Source: Luminiphilus sp051201685 (GTDB taxonomy: Bacteria > Pseudomonadota > Gammaproteobacteria > Pseudomonadales > Halieaceae). Taken from it: a DNA stretch of 64,000 nucleotides. Numbering within the stretch: position 1 is the first letter of the stretch; every line of letters starts with the position of its first letter. Location of the stretch: contig NZ_CP179213.1 in assembly GCF_051201685.1 (NCBI RefSeq), positions 186,001 through 250,000 of the forward strand. Reading direction: 5' to 3'. Shown here in pieces: positions 45,509 through 54,819 of the stretch. A program made the position numbers and the translations under genes. The notes under the pieces were generated by a model, which did not search any database, was not told where the DNA came from, and worked only from the letters and a program-made list of their open reading frames with translations.

Positions 45509-45574
45509 ACTGAGGAAAGTCAGTGCCGAAGGTGACCCTAGCCTGCCACAGATACCTTGTTGTCGCCGGTTTGA

Positions 45575-45597
45575 TTTTGGCGTAATTTACGCCAAAA
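45575..45597. promoter_or_regulatory. Perfect 23-nt palindrome in a divergent promoter region
   Basis: The arms TTTTGGCGTAA and TTACGCCAAAA are fully complementary around a single central T. It sits 67-89 nt upstream of the DM13 gene and 160-182 nt upstream of the sulfatase gene. The length and symmetry fit the binding site of a dimeric regulator; none is encoded next to it. Confidence 0.6.
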
Positions 45598-45756
45598 GTT
45601 ATGTGACGCGCATTCTATCGTACAGGGCTTGTTTAACCGCCTGCTCATATGCAACTTAGAGCCGTTTGAAAGTTCCTGAGAGCACTGGCAGTGTCAAATA
45701 AGCTGGTGCATGATAGGTCATTAACACAACACAATAATAAGTCAGGAAGCCACCAC

Positions 45757-47280
45757 ATGCTGCGTTTATTAAGCCTATGCCTGCTACTCGTTTCGTCTTC
45801 GCTTCACGCCGCCGACAAGCCTAACATCTTAGTAATTTGGGGTGATGATATCGGGTTTTGGAACCTATCAACGAATAATATGGGCATGATGGGCTACCCC
45901 ACCCCGAATATTGACCGCATTGCTAACGAGGGGGCAAAGTTTACTGACTATTACGGTCAGCAGAGCTGCACTGCGGGTCGCTCGGCCTTCATTATTGGAC
46001 AGTCACCCATTCGCACGGGCCTCACTAAAGTGGGAGCGCCTGGAGCAGAGCAGGGCATCAGTGAAAAAGATGTCACCCTTGCGGGATTACTGAAAGCCGA
46101 GGGCTACGTTACAGGGCAATACGGGAAAAACCACCTCGGCGATCGCGATGAATTTCTCCCGACACAGCACGGGTTTGATGAGTTTTTTGGCAACCTGTAC
46201 CACCTCAATGCCGAGGAAGAGCCTGAGGATGTTGATTACCCTACTGACCCTGCCTTTATTGCGCGCTTTGGGCCTCGAGGGGTCATCCGATCCTTCGCCG
46301 ATGGTCGGGTCGAGGACAGTGGCCCCCTCACCAAGAAGCGTATGGAGACAATCGACCGCGAATTTGTTGCATCAGCCCAAGATTTTATGAGCCGTGCGGT
46401 GGCTGACGAGAAGCCCTTTTTTGTTTGGGTAAACACCACGCGCATGCACTTTTGGACGCATACTGCCGATGAAGAATTGGGGCTTTCTGGTCAAGGCTTT
46501 TATAACGACGCGATGGTAGCCCACGACCGCATGGTCGGCGAATTACTTGATCAGTTAGATGAACTGAATGTCTCAGACAACACTATCGTTCTGTATTCGA
46601 CCGATAATGGCCCGCATTTTAATACTTGGCCTGATGCCGGTATTACTCCTTTTCGAAGCGAAAAAAATACCAACTGGGAGGGTGGTTTTCGTGTGCCCGC
46701 CATGGTCCGCTGGCCCGGAAAAATTCCCGAAGGCACGATCCTAAATGACATGATGTCTCACACCGATTGGGCGCCCACTTTTATGGCTGCAGCGGGGCGA
46801 CCGACGATTACTGAAGAACTGAAAGCGGGCACCGTGGTGAATGGCAAGCCCTATAAAAATCATTTGGACGGCTATAATTTTTTACCTTACCTAACTGGAG
46901 AAGCTGACCACGGTCCCCGGGATACGTTCCTCTATTGGAGCGACGATGGTTTGCTGACAGCCATGCGTATTGGCGATTGGAAGGTGGTATTTGCTGAGCA
47001 GCGTGCTAAAGAATTCGACGTTTGGCGTGAACAGTTTGATATGTTGCGCATTCCCAAACTATTCCACTTACGTCGTGACCCGTTTGAACGTGCCGATCAA
47101 AACTCCAATACTTACAACGACTGGTGGGTTAAGAAAATTCCACGGATCTATTTGGCTAGGGCCGAGCTAGAAAAGTTCATTGGCACTCTCATGGCTTTTC
47201 CACCCCGGCAACGGCCTGCGAGTTTTACCATCGATCAAATGATGGAGCCGTTTTACCGGTTTGAGGGCAATGACCACTAA
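45757..47280 (+). CDS. Type I sulfatase (arylsulfatase-like), exported
   Basis: Exported sulfate-ester hydrolase, 507 residues from the ATG at 45757, which follows AGGAAG; a longer frame starts at 45691. The signal peptide is residues about 1-18 (ending LHA). The metal ligands begin with Asp30-Asp31 (WGDDIG). The formylglycine motif is Cys71-Thr-Ala-Gly-Arg75, the Cys-type that needs formylglycine-generating enzyme. GKNHLGD holds further active-site residues. A marine organism could use it on algal sulfated polymers or sulfolipids. No activating enzyme is in the window. Confidence 0.92.
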   Translation: MLRLLSLCLLLVSSSLHAADKPNILVIWGDDIGFWNLSTNNMGMMGYPTPNIDRIANEGAKFTDYYGQQSCTAGRSAFIIGQSPIRTGLTKVGAPGAEQGISEKDVTLAGLLKAEGYVTGQYGKNHLGDRDEFLPTQHGFDEFFGNLYHLNAEEEPEDVDYPTDPAFIARFGPRGVIRSFADGRVEDSGPLTKKRMETIDREFVASAQDFMSRAVADEKPFFVWVNTTRMHFWTHTADEELGLSGQGFYNDAMVAHDRMVGELLDQLDELNVSDNTIVLYSTDNGPHFNTWPDAGITPFRSEKNTNWEGGFRVPAMVRWPGKIPEGTILNDMMSHTDWAPTFMAAAGRPTITEELKAGTVVNGKPYKNHLDGYNFLPYLTGEADHGPRDTFLYWSDDGLLTAMRIGDWKVVFAEQRAKEFDVWREQFDMLRIPKLFHLRRDPFERADQNSNTYNDWWVKKIPRIYLARAELEKFIGTLMAFPPRQRPASFTIDQMMEPFYRFEGNDH

Positions 47281-47496
47281 GGCCACTGGCTTCGCTGCGC
47301 AAGCTTAAAAGTAGCTTGGAACTGGGGGTGCACAGTACCGCGTGTTAGCTTTGGGCGGCAGAGACTCAGCACGCCATCTTAGCCCGCCAAGCAGAAACGC
47401 GAGACAAACCACTCGAGGTGACTTTTTATAACGCACGGGTATGTCTTCAGATATTGCCCATAAGGCACATGTCCTATCGACTGAGAGTGTTTTTAA

Positions 47497-48489
47497 TTGG
47501 AGACACACCCACCAAGTTTTAGTGAGGTTGAGCGGGCGGCCCAGCGCTTAGCAGGGCACGTCGTGCGCACACCGCTGCTATATTCCCCTCAACTTAATGC
47601 TCTGACGGGGCGGCAAGTCGTTATAAAGCCAGAATGCTTGCAACACACTGGCAGTTTCAAGTTCAGGGGGGCTTTCAACCGCTTATGCCAATTGACCGCC
47701 CAACAGCGCGCCGCTGGGGTGGTGGCTTGGTCATCAGGCAATCATGCTCAGGGGGTCGCCCTCGCGGCACAATTACTGAACATACCGGCGCGTATTGTCA
47801 TGCCAGCCGATGCCCCCCAAATTAAAACGCGTAATACCCAGGCCCTCGGTGCTGAGGTTGTTGCTTATGATCGTTACAGCGAGGATCGAGAGGCCATTGC
47901 CCGTGATCTTGTGGCGAGGGATGGCGGGACGATTGTTCCTTCTTACGATGACGCAGACATCATTGCCGGTCAGGGCACCGTAGGCCTGGAATTATTGCAG
48001 GATGCAGAGCCTCCAGACGCAATGCTGGTGTGTTGCAGTGGCGGCGGCCTTGTTGCCGGCTGCGCGTTAGCCGTCGAAGGATTACAGGCTAATACTGCAG
48101 TGTTTGCGGTGGAGCCCTTAGAATTTAATGACCATCAGCGCTCACTGCACAACGGTGTGCGAGAGCGCATTGAGCCAGGATCGACGTCGATTTGTGATGC
48201 ACTACTTGCGCCAACGCCGGGTGAACTAACCTTTGCAATTAACCAACGCCTTCTCGCTGGAGGACTTGCGGTCAGTGACGAAGAAGTTTTGCTAGCCATG
48301 GCTTTTGCGTTTGAGCACCTCAAACTGGTGCTCGAGCCTGGGGGCGCTGTTGCCTTAGCCGCGTTGTTGTCCGGCAAAGTCCCTGATCATTATCGGTCGG
48401 TGGGCATTGTTTTGTCTGGCGGCAATGTTGACCCTGCGGTATTCGCGGCAGCGATTAACGCAGATAGCAACTCCCAGAAAACCTTCTAA
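47497..48489 (+). CDS. Threonine/serine dehydratase-like PLP enzyme
   Basis: Fold-type II PLP enzyme, 330 residues. Lys55 in TGSFKFRGAFN forms the Schiff base; the phosphate loop is CSGGGLVAG near residue 180. SSGNHAQGVA matches threonine ammonia-lyase and serine racemase. It lacks the ACT regulatory domain of biosynthetic IlvA, so a catabolic or racemase-type role is more likely. The start is TTG at 47497; the residues from there match the family N-terminus and no better codon is available. Confidence 0.85.
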   Translation: METHPPSFSEVERAAQRLAGHVVRTPLLYSPQLNALTGRQVVIKPECLQHTGSFKFRGAFNRLCQLTAQQRAAGVVAWSSGNHAQGVALAAQLLNIPARIVMPADAPQIKTRNTQALGAEVVAYDRYSEDREAIARDLVARDGGTIVPSYDDADIIAGQGTVGLELLQDAEPPDAMLVCCSGGGLVAGCALAVEGLQANTAVFAVEPLEFNDHQRSLHNGVRERIEPGSTSICDALLAPTPGELTFAINQRLLAGGLAVSDEEVLLAMAFAFEHLKLVLEPGGAVALAALLSGKVPDHYRSVGIVLSGGNVDPAVFAAAINADSNSQKTF

Positions 48490-48618
48490 ATCGGCACGTC
48501 CCCAAGTGGTACCCCCGAAAGAGCTATTAATGAATCCCTTACAACCTCTAGGGCGTCGTTGCCTCAGAAACAAGCTACAGGCACAGTGGCAAGGGCAAAA
48601 GATTTCAGGAGCAGTGCT

Positions 48619-49197
48619 ATGGAACCAGTTCTGGATTGGGAGGCGCGTTATCAGGAGCCTTCGGTACCTTGGGAGCGTACCGGTCTAAACCCTGCCTTTA
48701 CTGCTTGGCAGTCGTGGTTGAGCTTGCAGCAGGGCACCGTTGTAATTCCCGGTTGTGGACGATCGCCTGAGCTTCAAGGTCTGGCCGAACTGGGTTTCAG
48801 CGTAGTGGGCGTCGATCTTTCTCCCAGTGCAGCTCAATTTCAGAAAACCGCTTTGTCCGCGAAAGGCCTTCATGGCGAGGTCGTTGTCAGCAATTTGTTC
48901 GATTGGTCGCCCGATACCCCCGTCGATATTGTTTACGAGCAGACCTGTCTGTGTGCGCTGCATCCAGAACATTGGAGTGCCTATGAAAGCCTGCTCACCG
49001 GTTGGTTGCGGCCGGGAGGCGTGCTTCTAGCTCTGTTTATGCAAACCGGGGAGTCGGGAGGGCCGCCCTTTCACTGTGAAATAGCGGCCATGGAGCAGTT
49101 GTTTTCCCAAGAGCGTTGGATCTGGGATGAAACCTCGGTACGGTCTGAACATCCCTTGGGCGTTTATGAGCTGGGGTTTAAGTTAACCCTTCGTTGA
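48619..49197 (+). CDS. TPMT-family SAM methyltransferase
   Basis: The protein has 192 residues from the ATG at 48619 (GGAG at suitable distance); the frame continues to 48559. It belongs to the thiopurine S-methyltransferase family: WEARYQEPSVPWERTGLNPAF, SAM motif VVIPGCGRSPELQGLAELG, VVGVDLSPSAA and YEQTCLCALHP. Bacterial members may detoxify thiols or metalloids; the substrate is unknown. Its stop is 4 nt from the convergent aminotransferase. Confidence 0.85.
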   Translation: MEPVLDWEARYQEPSVPWERTGLNPAFTAWQSWLSLQQGTVVIPGCGRSPELQGLAELGFSVVGVDLSPSAAQFQKTALSAKGLHGEVVVSNLFDWSPDTPVDIVYEQTCLCALHPEHWSAYESLLTGWLRPGGVLLALFMQTGESGGPPFHCEIAAMEQLFSQERWIWDETSVRSEHPLGVYELGFKLTLR

Positions 49198-49201
49198 GTG
49201 T

Positions 49202-50320
49202 TTAGTGGCCCAGTACGTGTTTAAGCGCAGTAAGGCACCGCTCAACGTTGACCGGATTACTCGCATGTCCCATTAAACCAATTCGCCACTGCTTGCCGGC
49301 CAAAGCCCCAAGGCCCGCACCGATCTCAAGATTAAATTCTGTTAACAGACGACCTCTAACCTCACCGTCATTGACGCCATCGGGGATGCACACTGCATTG
49401 AGCTGGGGAAGTCGCCACTCAGGGGCAACGGCCATTTCCAAGCCCATTGTCTCTAGACCTAAAACGAGATCATCGTGATTAGCCTGATGCCGGGCAAAAC
49501 TGGCTTCAAGGCCTTCCTCTTCTAAAATCAGCAGGGCCTCATGAAGCGCGTAGAGCGCATTCACGGGGGCCGTGTGGTGATAGGCGCGCTTACTGTCGCC
49601 ACCCCAGTAGCCCATCACCAACTGCATATCCAAAAACCAGCTTTGTACTTTGGTAGGGCGAGCTTGAATACGTTCAACCGCCGCAGGGCTAAAGGTCATG
49701 GGCGATAAGCCGGGCACACAGGAAAGGCACTTTTGAGTCCCGGAATACACCGCGTCGGCACCCCATTCATCGACGCGAAGATCAATGCCACCCAACGTTG
49801 TCACGGTATCGACAACGACTAATGCGTCGTGAGCTTTGGCAATGCCGCAGAGGGTTTTAGCATCACTGCGAACCCCTGTTGAGGTTTCTGAGTGCACAAA
49901 AGCCAGCAGGTTAGCCTCAGGATTAGCCGCGAAGGCCTCCTCAACTTTTTGAGGGTCAACGGGATCTCCCCAGCGGTCTTGAACCATAATCGCAGTCGCA
50001 CCACACCGCTCGACATTTTCTTTCATGCGTCCGCCAAAGACGCCGTTTTGGCAGACGATTACTGTGTCACCGGGTGATACCAAATTCACAAACGCGGCTT
50101 CCATTCCAGCTGATCCAGGGGCCGACAACGGGATCGTTAGTTCATTGGAGGTTTTAAAGGCGTACTGAAGTAGCCGCTTGGTATCGTCCATGAGTTCAAT
50201 GAATAGCGGATCGAGGTGCCCAATGGTGGGGCGGCCCAAGGCACTGAGCACCCGCGGTGACACGTCTGAGGGGCCGGGGCCCATAAGGGTACGTTGGGGC
50301 GGATGAAAGCTCTGGCTCAT
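49202..50320 (-). CDS. Class V aminotransferase, alanine-glyoxylate type
   Basis: PLP aminotransferase, 372 residues. The PLP lysine is Lys197 in YSGTQKCLSCVPG. The N-terminal MGPGPSDVSPRVLSALGRP and SAPGSAGMEAAFVNLV match alanine-glyoxylate/serine-glyoxylate aminotransferases. It probably converts glyoxylate to glycine with alanine or serine as donor. It lies 67 nt downstream of the ABC-F gene on the same strand. Confidence 0.9.
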   Translation of the reverse strand: MSQSFHPPQRTLMGPGPSDVSPRVLSALGRPTIGHLDPLFIELMDDTKRLLQYAFKTSNELTIPLSAPGSAGMEAAFVNLVSPGDTVIVCQNGVFGGRMKENVERCGATAIMVQDRWGDPVDPQKVEEAFAANPEANLLAFVHSETSTGVRSDAKTLCGIAKAHDALVVVDTVTTLGGIDLRVDEWGADAVYSGTQKCLSCVPGLSPMTFSPAAVERIQARPTKVQSWFLDMQLVMGYWGGDSKRAYHHTAPVNALYALHEALLILEEEGLEASFARHQANHDDLVLGLETMGLEMAVAPEWRLPQLNAVCIPDGVNDGEVRGRLLTEFNLEIGAGLGALAGKQWRIGLMGHASNPVNVERCLTALKHVLGH

Positions 50321-50387
50321 GACAAATTTATTCCGTTAATGTGACTGAAATTTTGGGCGCAATGATGCCCAATTTAACCCAGAGAAG

Positions 50388-52298
50388 CTAACCGCTGGCG
50401 TTTTCAATGGCTTCTTGCTGCTGCATCCATGTCTCTTCAAGTTCACCAAGTTGCGCTTTAAGTAAACCTTCTTGTTCGACTAATTGGGCGAGCTGATCGT
50501 GTTGATCAGGTTCATAAAGGTCTGAATTGGCCAGTTGGGCTTGCAGCTCACCGAGCTTTTGCTGCGATCCTTCCAACGTTCGCTCAGTCTTCTCCAAGGC
50601 TTTTTGCAGCGGCCGCAAGCGGGCTCGCTGCTCAGCGGCACCTTGACGGTTTTGTTTACTCTGGCCACCGCCGTCTTGTGTTAACGCGGTTTTTTTAGCG
50701 GCTTTATCGGAGTTTACGGCGGCGGTTCGATCTCCTGAGAGCACCCACTGCTCGTAAGCTGTCAAATCGTCGGGATACTCTGTGACGGCGCCGTTATCAA
50801 CCAGCCATAATGATTCCACCGCATGACGCATCAGGTGACGATCGTGACTGACTAATACTATGGCGCCGGTATAGCCCTGTAATGCGACAGCCAATGCATG
50901 CCGCATCTCCAAATCTAGGTGGTTAGTGGGCTCGTCCAAAATAAGCACGTTGGGATCCTGCCAGACCACCATAGCAAGGGCGAGACGGGCTTTTTCGCCG
51001 CCAGAGAAGGGCGCAATTTCTTGACGAGCCCGATCGCCCTTAAAATTGAAGCCGCCTAAAAAATCGAGAATCGTTTGTTCACGAACTTTTGGACTTAGCC
51101 GCTGCAGGTGCAGCAGCGCGCTAGCCTGTAGGTCTAGAACCTCGAGTTGCTGCTGGTCGAAATAGCCAATGCGCAGATGCGCGCCGGTGACTCGATCACC
51201 TGAAAGAGCAGGTAAGGCCCCGGTTAATCCCTTTAGAAATGTCGACTTTCCCGCGCCGTTTTTACCTAATAAGCCAATGCGGTCCCCTGGATGTAATGAC
51301 AGGGATACGCCGTCTATGATGACGTCGTCACCATAACCGAGAACAAGATTATCGATGGTCAAAAGGGGATCGCTGCTTTTGCCGGGCTCGGGAAACTGAA
51401 AAGAAAAGGGAGAATCGACGTGGGCGGGTGCCACCGTTTCCATGCGTTCTAGCGCCTTCAGTCGGCTTTGAGCCTGACGCGCTTTCGTGGCTTTGGCGCG
51501 AAACCGCCGGACAAAATCTTCCATTTGTCCAATTTCCCGCTGCTGCTTGGCATATTGAGCCCGTTGCTGTGCCATACGCTCAGCGCGCTGCTGCTCATAG
51601 GCTGAATAGCCCCCGCGATAGGGGATCAACTGCTCTTGCTCAAGACTTAGCGTGCGTTCACAAATAGCATCGATGAAATCCCGATCGTGGGAGATCATCA
51701 GTAAAGTGCCTGAATATCGAAGTAGCCACCCCTGCAGCCACAACATGGTATCGAGATCGAGGTGGTTGGTAGGCTCATCGAGTAAGAGAACGTCTGAGGG
51801 TGTCATAAGTGCACGAGCCAAATTTAGCCTGACACGCCAGCCCCCTGAAAACTCTGTTACCGATGCCTGTAAATCAGGCTGGGTAAAACCCAGGCCCAAC
51901 AAGAGTTGCTCTGCTCGCCTTGGCGCACTGTAACCGTCCAGAACTTCCATCTCCTGATACAGGTAGGCCGCACGTTCGTAGTCTTCAGCTTGTTCGGCCT
52001 TGGCAATGTTCTGAGTCAATCGATAAACAGCAGCGTCACCTGCCATAACAAAATTTATCGTGGTGTCATCGCTGACCTCCAGCTCCTGCGCCATGTGGGC
52101 CACACGTAACCCCGTCATGCCGCGGATTTGACCTTGGTCGGCAGACAGTTCGCCCAGCAGCATGGCAAATAAGCTCGACTTGCCAGTGCCATTGGCGCCT
52201 ATAAGCGCAAGTTTCTGACCCGGCTGTAAGGTGGTTGAGGCCCCTTGCATTAATAGCTTGGGTCCCCGTCGCAGAGCGATGTCTTCTAAAATGATCAC
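50388..52298 (-). CDS. ABC-F ATPase, YheS-like
   Basis: Cytoplasmic ribosome-associated ABC-F protein, 636 residues. It has two ATPase domains: Walker A GANGTGKS and GKNGAGKS, signatures SGGWRVRLNLA and SGGEKARLALA, each with LDEPTNHLD, separated by a linker rich in Arg/Gln (RAERMAQQRAQYAKQQREIG). A C-terminal coiled coil follows. The architecture and length fit YheS among ABC-F proteins, which assist translation. The GTG at 52298 overlaps the stop of the Atm1-like gene (GTGA), so I prefer it to a start at 52334. Confidence 0.85.
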   Translation of the reverse strand: MIILEDIALRRGPKLLMQGASTTLQPGQKLALIGANGTGKSSLFAMLLGELSADQGQIRGMTGLRVAHMAQELEVSDDTTINFVMAGDAAVYRLTQNIAKAEQAEDYERAAYLYQEMEVLDGYSAPRRAEQLLLGLGFTQPDLQASVTEFSGGWRVRLNLARALMTPSDVLLLDEPTNHLDLDTMLWLQGWLLRYSGTLLMISHDRDFIDAICERTLSLEQEQLIPYRGGYSAYEQQRAERMAQQRAQYAKQQREIGQMEDFVRRFRAKATKARQAQSRLKALERMETVAPAHVDSPFSFQFPEPGKSSDPLLTIDNLVLGYGDDVIIDGVSLSLHPGDRIGLLGKNGAGKSTFLKGLTGALPALSGDRVTGAHLRIGYFDQQQLEVLDLQASALLHLQRLSPKVREQTILDFLGGFNFKGDRARQEIAPFSGGEKARLALAMVVWQDPNVLILDEPTNHLDLEMRHALAVALQGYTGAIVLVSHDRHLMRHAVESLWLVDNGAVTEYPDDLTAYEQWVLSGDRTAAVNSDKAAKKTALTQDGGGQSKQNRQGAAEQRARLRPLQKALEKTERTLEGSQQKLGELQAQLANSDLYEPDQHDQLAQLVEQEGLLKAQLGELEETWMQQQEAIENASG

Positions 52299-54097
52299 GC
52301 GTGCTGCCCCGTTTCTCGCTGTTGTGCTTGCCACAAAGCTGTGTAGCGGCCGCCTTGTGCAAGCAGCGCTTCGTGCTTGCCTTGTTCCACTAGACGTCCG
52401 TCCTCCAGTACCAATATTCTATCGGCATCAACAATGGTGGAGAGCCGGTGAGCGATGACTACCGCTGTGTGATGCCCTGCCAGAGCGCGAAACGCTCCCA
52501 TAACCGCCCGTTCAGATTCGCTGTCCAGACTCGAAGTGGCTTCATCAAACACAAGAATAGGCGCCGACTTCAAAACCGCCCTGGCAATGGCAACGCGCTG
52601 ACGCTCGCCGCCCGAGAGTTTGAGTCCTCTTTCGCCGACTCGAGTGTTGATTCCCTCGGGTAGACGGGCAACAAAATCGTCGAGGTATGCCGCAGCCACA
52701 GCAGCGTTTACCTCTTCGTCTGTTGCTGAGGGTCGTCCGTAGCGAATATTCTCCAACAAAGAATCGTTAAACAGCACGCAGTCCTGAGGGACAATCGCGA
52801 CCGAGCTGCGCAGTGAGTTTTGGGTGACGTCTCGAATATTTTGTCCATCGAGGTACACAGTGCCGCTGCTAGGATCGTAAAAACGAAAGAGTAGCTTTAC
52901 TACCGTTGATTTGCCCGCGCCACTTGCGCCGACAAGTGCAACAGTTTCGCCACCGTCGATTGTAAAGTTAAGTTCTGAAAGCACCCGCCGTGCGTCGCTG
53001 TAGCCAAAGTTCACCTGACGGAATTCAATAGTTCCCGTCGCCATCTTCAAAACGTCTGCTTCCGGTTGGTCCATTACCGCAGGTTGTTGATCCAGCACAC
53101 GAAATAGCCGTTCGATGCTAGCGAGGGAGGCCTTAATTTCTCGGTAAACAAAACCAAGGAAGCTAAGGGGTATAAACAGCTGCAACATAAACTGATTAAT
53201 GAGCACGAAATCCCCAAGGGTCATATTGCTGTCTTGCACTGACAGTGCGGCCAAGCCCAGCATCAATGTCTGACTCAAGGCAATGATAATTGCTTGGCCG
53301 CTATTGAGTGCAAGTAGTGACAACCGATTTTTACGTCGCGCCTGCTCCCACTGCTCCAACGATTCGTCGTAGCGCTGGGCTTCGAATTCTTCGTTGTTAA
53401 AATATTTAACGGTTTCATAGTTGATCAAGCTGTCGACCGCTCGGGTGTTACTTTCGGAGTCAGCTGCATTGGCTTCGCGAATGTAGCGCGTTCGCCATCG
53501 AGTAGCGCGGAAGGAAAAAGCGCCGTAAAGCGCCACCGATAACAAAACGATGAAGCTGTACTGTGCGCCGTAGTTGATCAGAAGGATCGTAGCCACCATG
53601 GCAATTTCAAACAGTGTGGGTGCAATGTTGAAAATGAAAAATCGCATGAGAAAGCTAATGCCATTGGTGCCACGTTCAATATCTCTCGCGAGCCCGCCGG
53701 TGCGACGGTTCAGGTGATAGTCGAGATCTAGGCTGTGTATGTGTTTAAAAACAGCAAGACCAATGCGATGCATAGCGCGTTCGGTCACGCGGCCAAACAA
53801 GGTGTCTCGTAATTCAGCAAATAGAGTGTTGGCGAATCGTGCAGCGCCGTAGGCCGCGACCATAAATAAAATAACTGAGGTTGTGACTTGCGCCGCGCTT
53901 TGATCTAAACCATCGACTAATGCCTTCAGTAAAAAAGGAATCAGCAGCAAGGCGGCTTTTGCAAGCAGGAGGCAGGCCAGAGCGAAACCGACTCTGCCGC
54001 GGTTGTCATAAAGAATGGGCGCAATGCGCCTCCAGAGTTTGGGTAACAACACTCTGCTGTTTTCTATTTCGTTGTCGTCTGTTTGAAAACTGTGCAT
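52295..54097 (-). CDS. Atm1-type ABC exporter (fused permease/ATPase)
   Basis: Half-transporter of 600 residues. Six transmembrane helices (residues about 30-320) precede the ATPase: Walker A GASGAGKST, signature LSGGERQRVAIARAVL, Walker B ILVFDEATSSLD and IAHRLST. YETVKYFNNEEFE and the LDYHLNRRTGGLARDIERG region match the Atm1/ABCB7 group, which export glutathione-linked compounds and affect heavy-metal or iron-sulfur homeostasis. It is translationally coupled to the ABC-F gene by a 4-nt overlap. Confidence 0.87.
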   Translation of the reverse strand: MHSFQTDDNEIENSRVLLPKLWRRIAPILYDNRGRVGFALACLLLAKAALLLIPFLLKALVDGLDQSAAQVTTSVILFMVAAYGAARFANTLFAELRDTLFGRVTERAMHRIGLAVFKHIHSLDLDYHLNRRTGGLARDIERGTNGISFLMRFFIFNIAPTLFEIAMVATILLINYGAQYSFIVLLSVALYGAFSFRATRWRTRYIREANAADSESNTRAVDSLINYETVKYFNNEEFEAQRYDESLEQWEQARRKNRLSLLALNSGQAIIIALSQTLMLGLAALSVQDSNMTLGDFVLINQFMLQLFIPLSFLGFVYREIKASLASIERLFRVLDQQPAVMDQPEADVLKMATGTIEFRQVNFGYSDARRVLSELNFTIDGGETVALVGASGAGKSTVVKLLFRFYDPSSGTVYLDGQNIRDVTQNSLRSSVAIVPQDCVLFNDSLLENIRYGRPSATDEEVNAAVAAAYLDDFVARLPEGINTRVGERGLKLSGGERQRVAIARAVLKSAPILVFDEATSSLDSESERAVMGAFRALAGHHTAVVIAHRLSTIVDADRILVLEDGRLVEQGKHEALLAQGGRYTALWQAQQRETGQHA

Positions 54098-54237
54098 GGG
54101 TAACGTGTTAGAAGCCTACTGATTGGGCTCGCCTAAGGTGTCCAGATGGCTGAGGGTGCAGTACTCTACCCTAAGGGACGCTTCGTACACAGTCGCGTCG
54201 TAAAAACTCCACTACAAGAATTAAAGGATGCTTCGGC

Positions 54238-54804
54238 ATGGGCTTTATCAGCGACAACGTCACATTGGACAATCCCGCATTTATTCATGAAAGCGCCTGG
54301 CTTTATGGCAAGGTTTATATTGGTCCCGACGCTTCAGTTTGGCCTAATGTGGTGACCCGTGCGGAATTCCTTGAGATCAGGATAGGCGCGCGGACCAACA
54401 TTCAAGATTTTGTCATGATTCATGTCGGAGCCATGACGCCCACGATTGTTGGTGAGGACTGTTCTATTACTCATCACGCAACCTTGCACGGCTGCGAGAT
54501 TGGTGACCGCTGCCTGATTGGCATTAACTCCACGATTATGGACGGCGCGAAAATCGGCGCTAATTCTATTGTTGCGGGTAACAGCATTGTGCGTGAAAAC
54601 AGCGTTTTTCCCGAAAACTCAATTATTGCTGGTGTACCCGCTAAGGTGGTGGGAACGCGGGATAATGGTGCGGCCAATGCGCTCAATGCCGCTATGTATC
54701 AACGATTTGCAGGAAGCTTCGCCGATGGCCGCGATCGGCTCGATGAGTCTGAAGTTGCTGACATTATTGCGTTGTACAAAGGTGAGAAGCCCGCAGAAAA
54801 GTGA
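54238..54804 (+). CDS. Gamma-carbonic-anhydrase-like hexapeptide protein
   Basis: Left-handed beta-helix protein of 188 residues. The zinc-type histidines are in MIHVGAM and ITHHATLHGCEIGD, as in YrdA/CaiE and gamma-carbonic anhydrases. The helix coils run from about residue 18 to 145. Carbonic anhydrase activity is not guaranteed in this family. The ATG has AAAGGATG upstream. It is divergent from the Atm1-type gene. Confidence 0.85.
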   Translation: MGFISDNVTLDNPAFIHESAWLYGKVYIGPDASVWPNVVTRAEFLEIRIGARTNIQDFVMIHVGAMTPTIVGEDCSITHHATLHGCEIGDRCLIGINSTIMDGAKIGANSIVAGNSIVRENSVFPENSIIAGVPAKVVGTRDNGAANALNAAMYQRFAGSFADGRDRLDESEVADIIALYKGEKPAEK

Positions 54805-54819
54805 GCGGATTGGGGTGTT

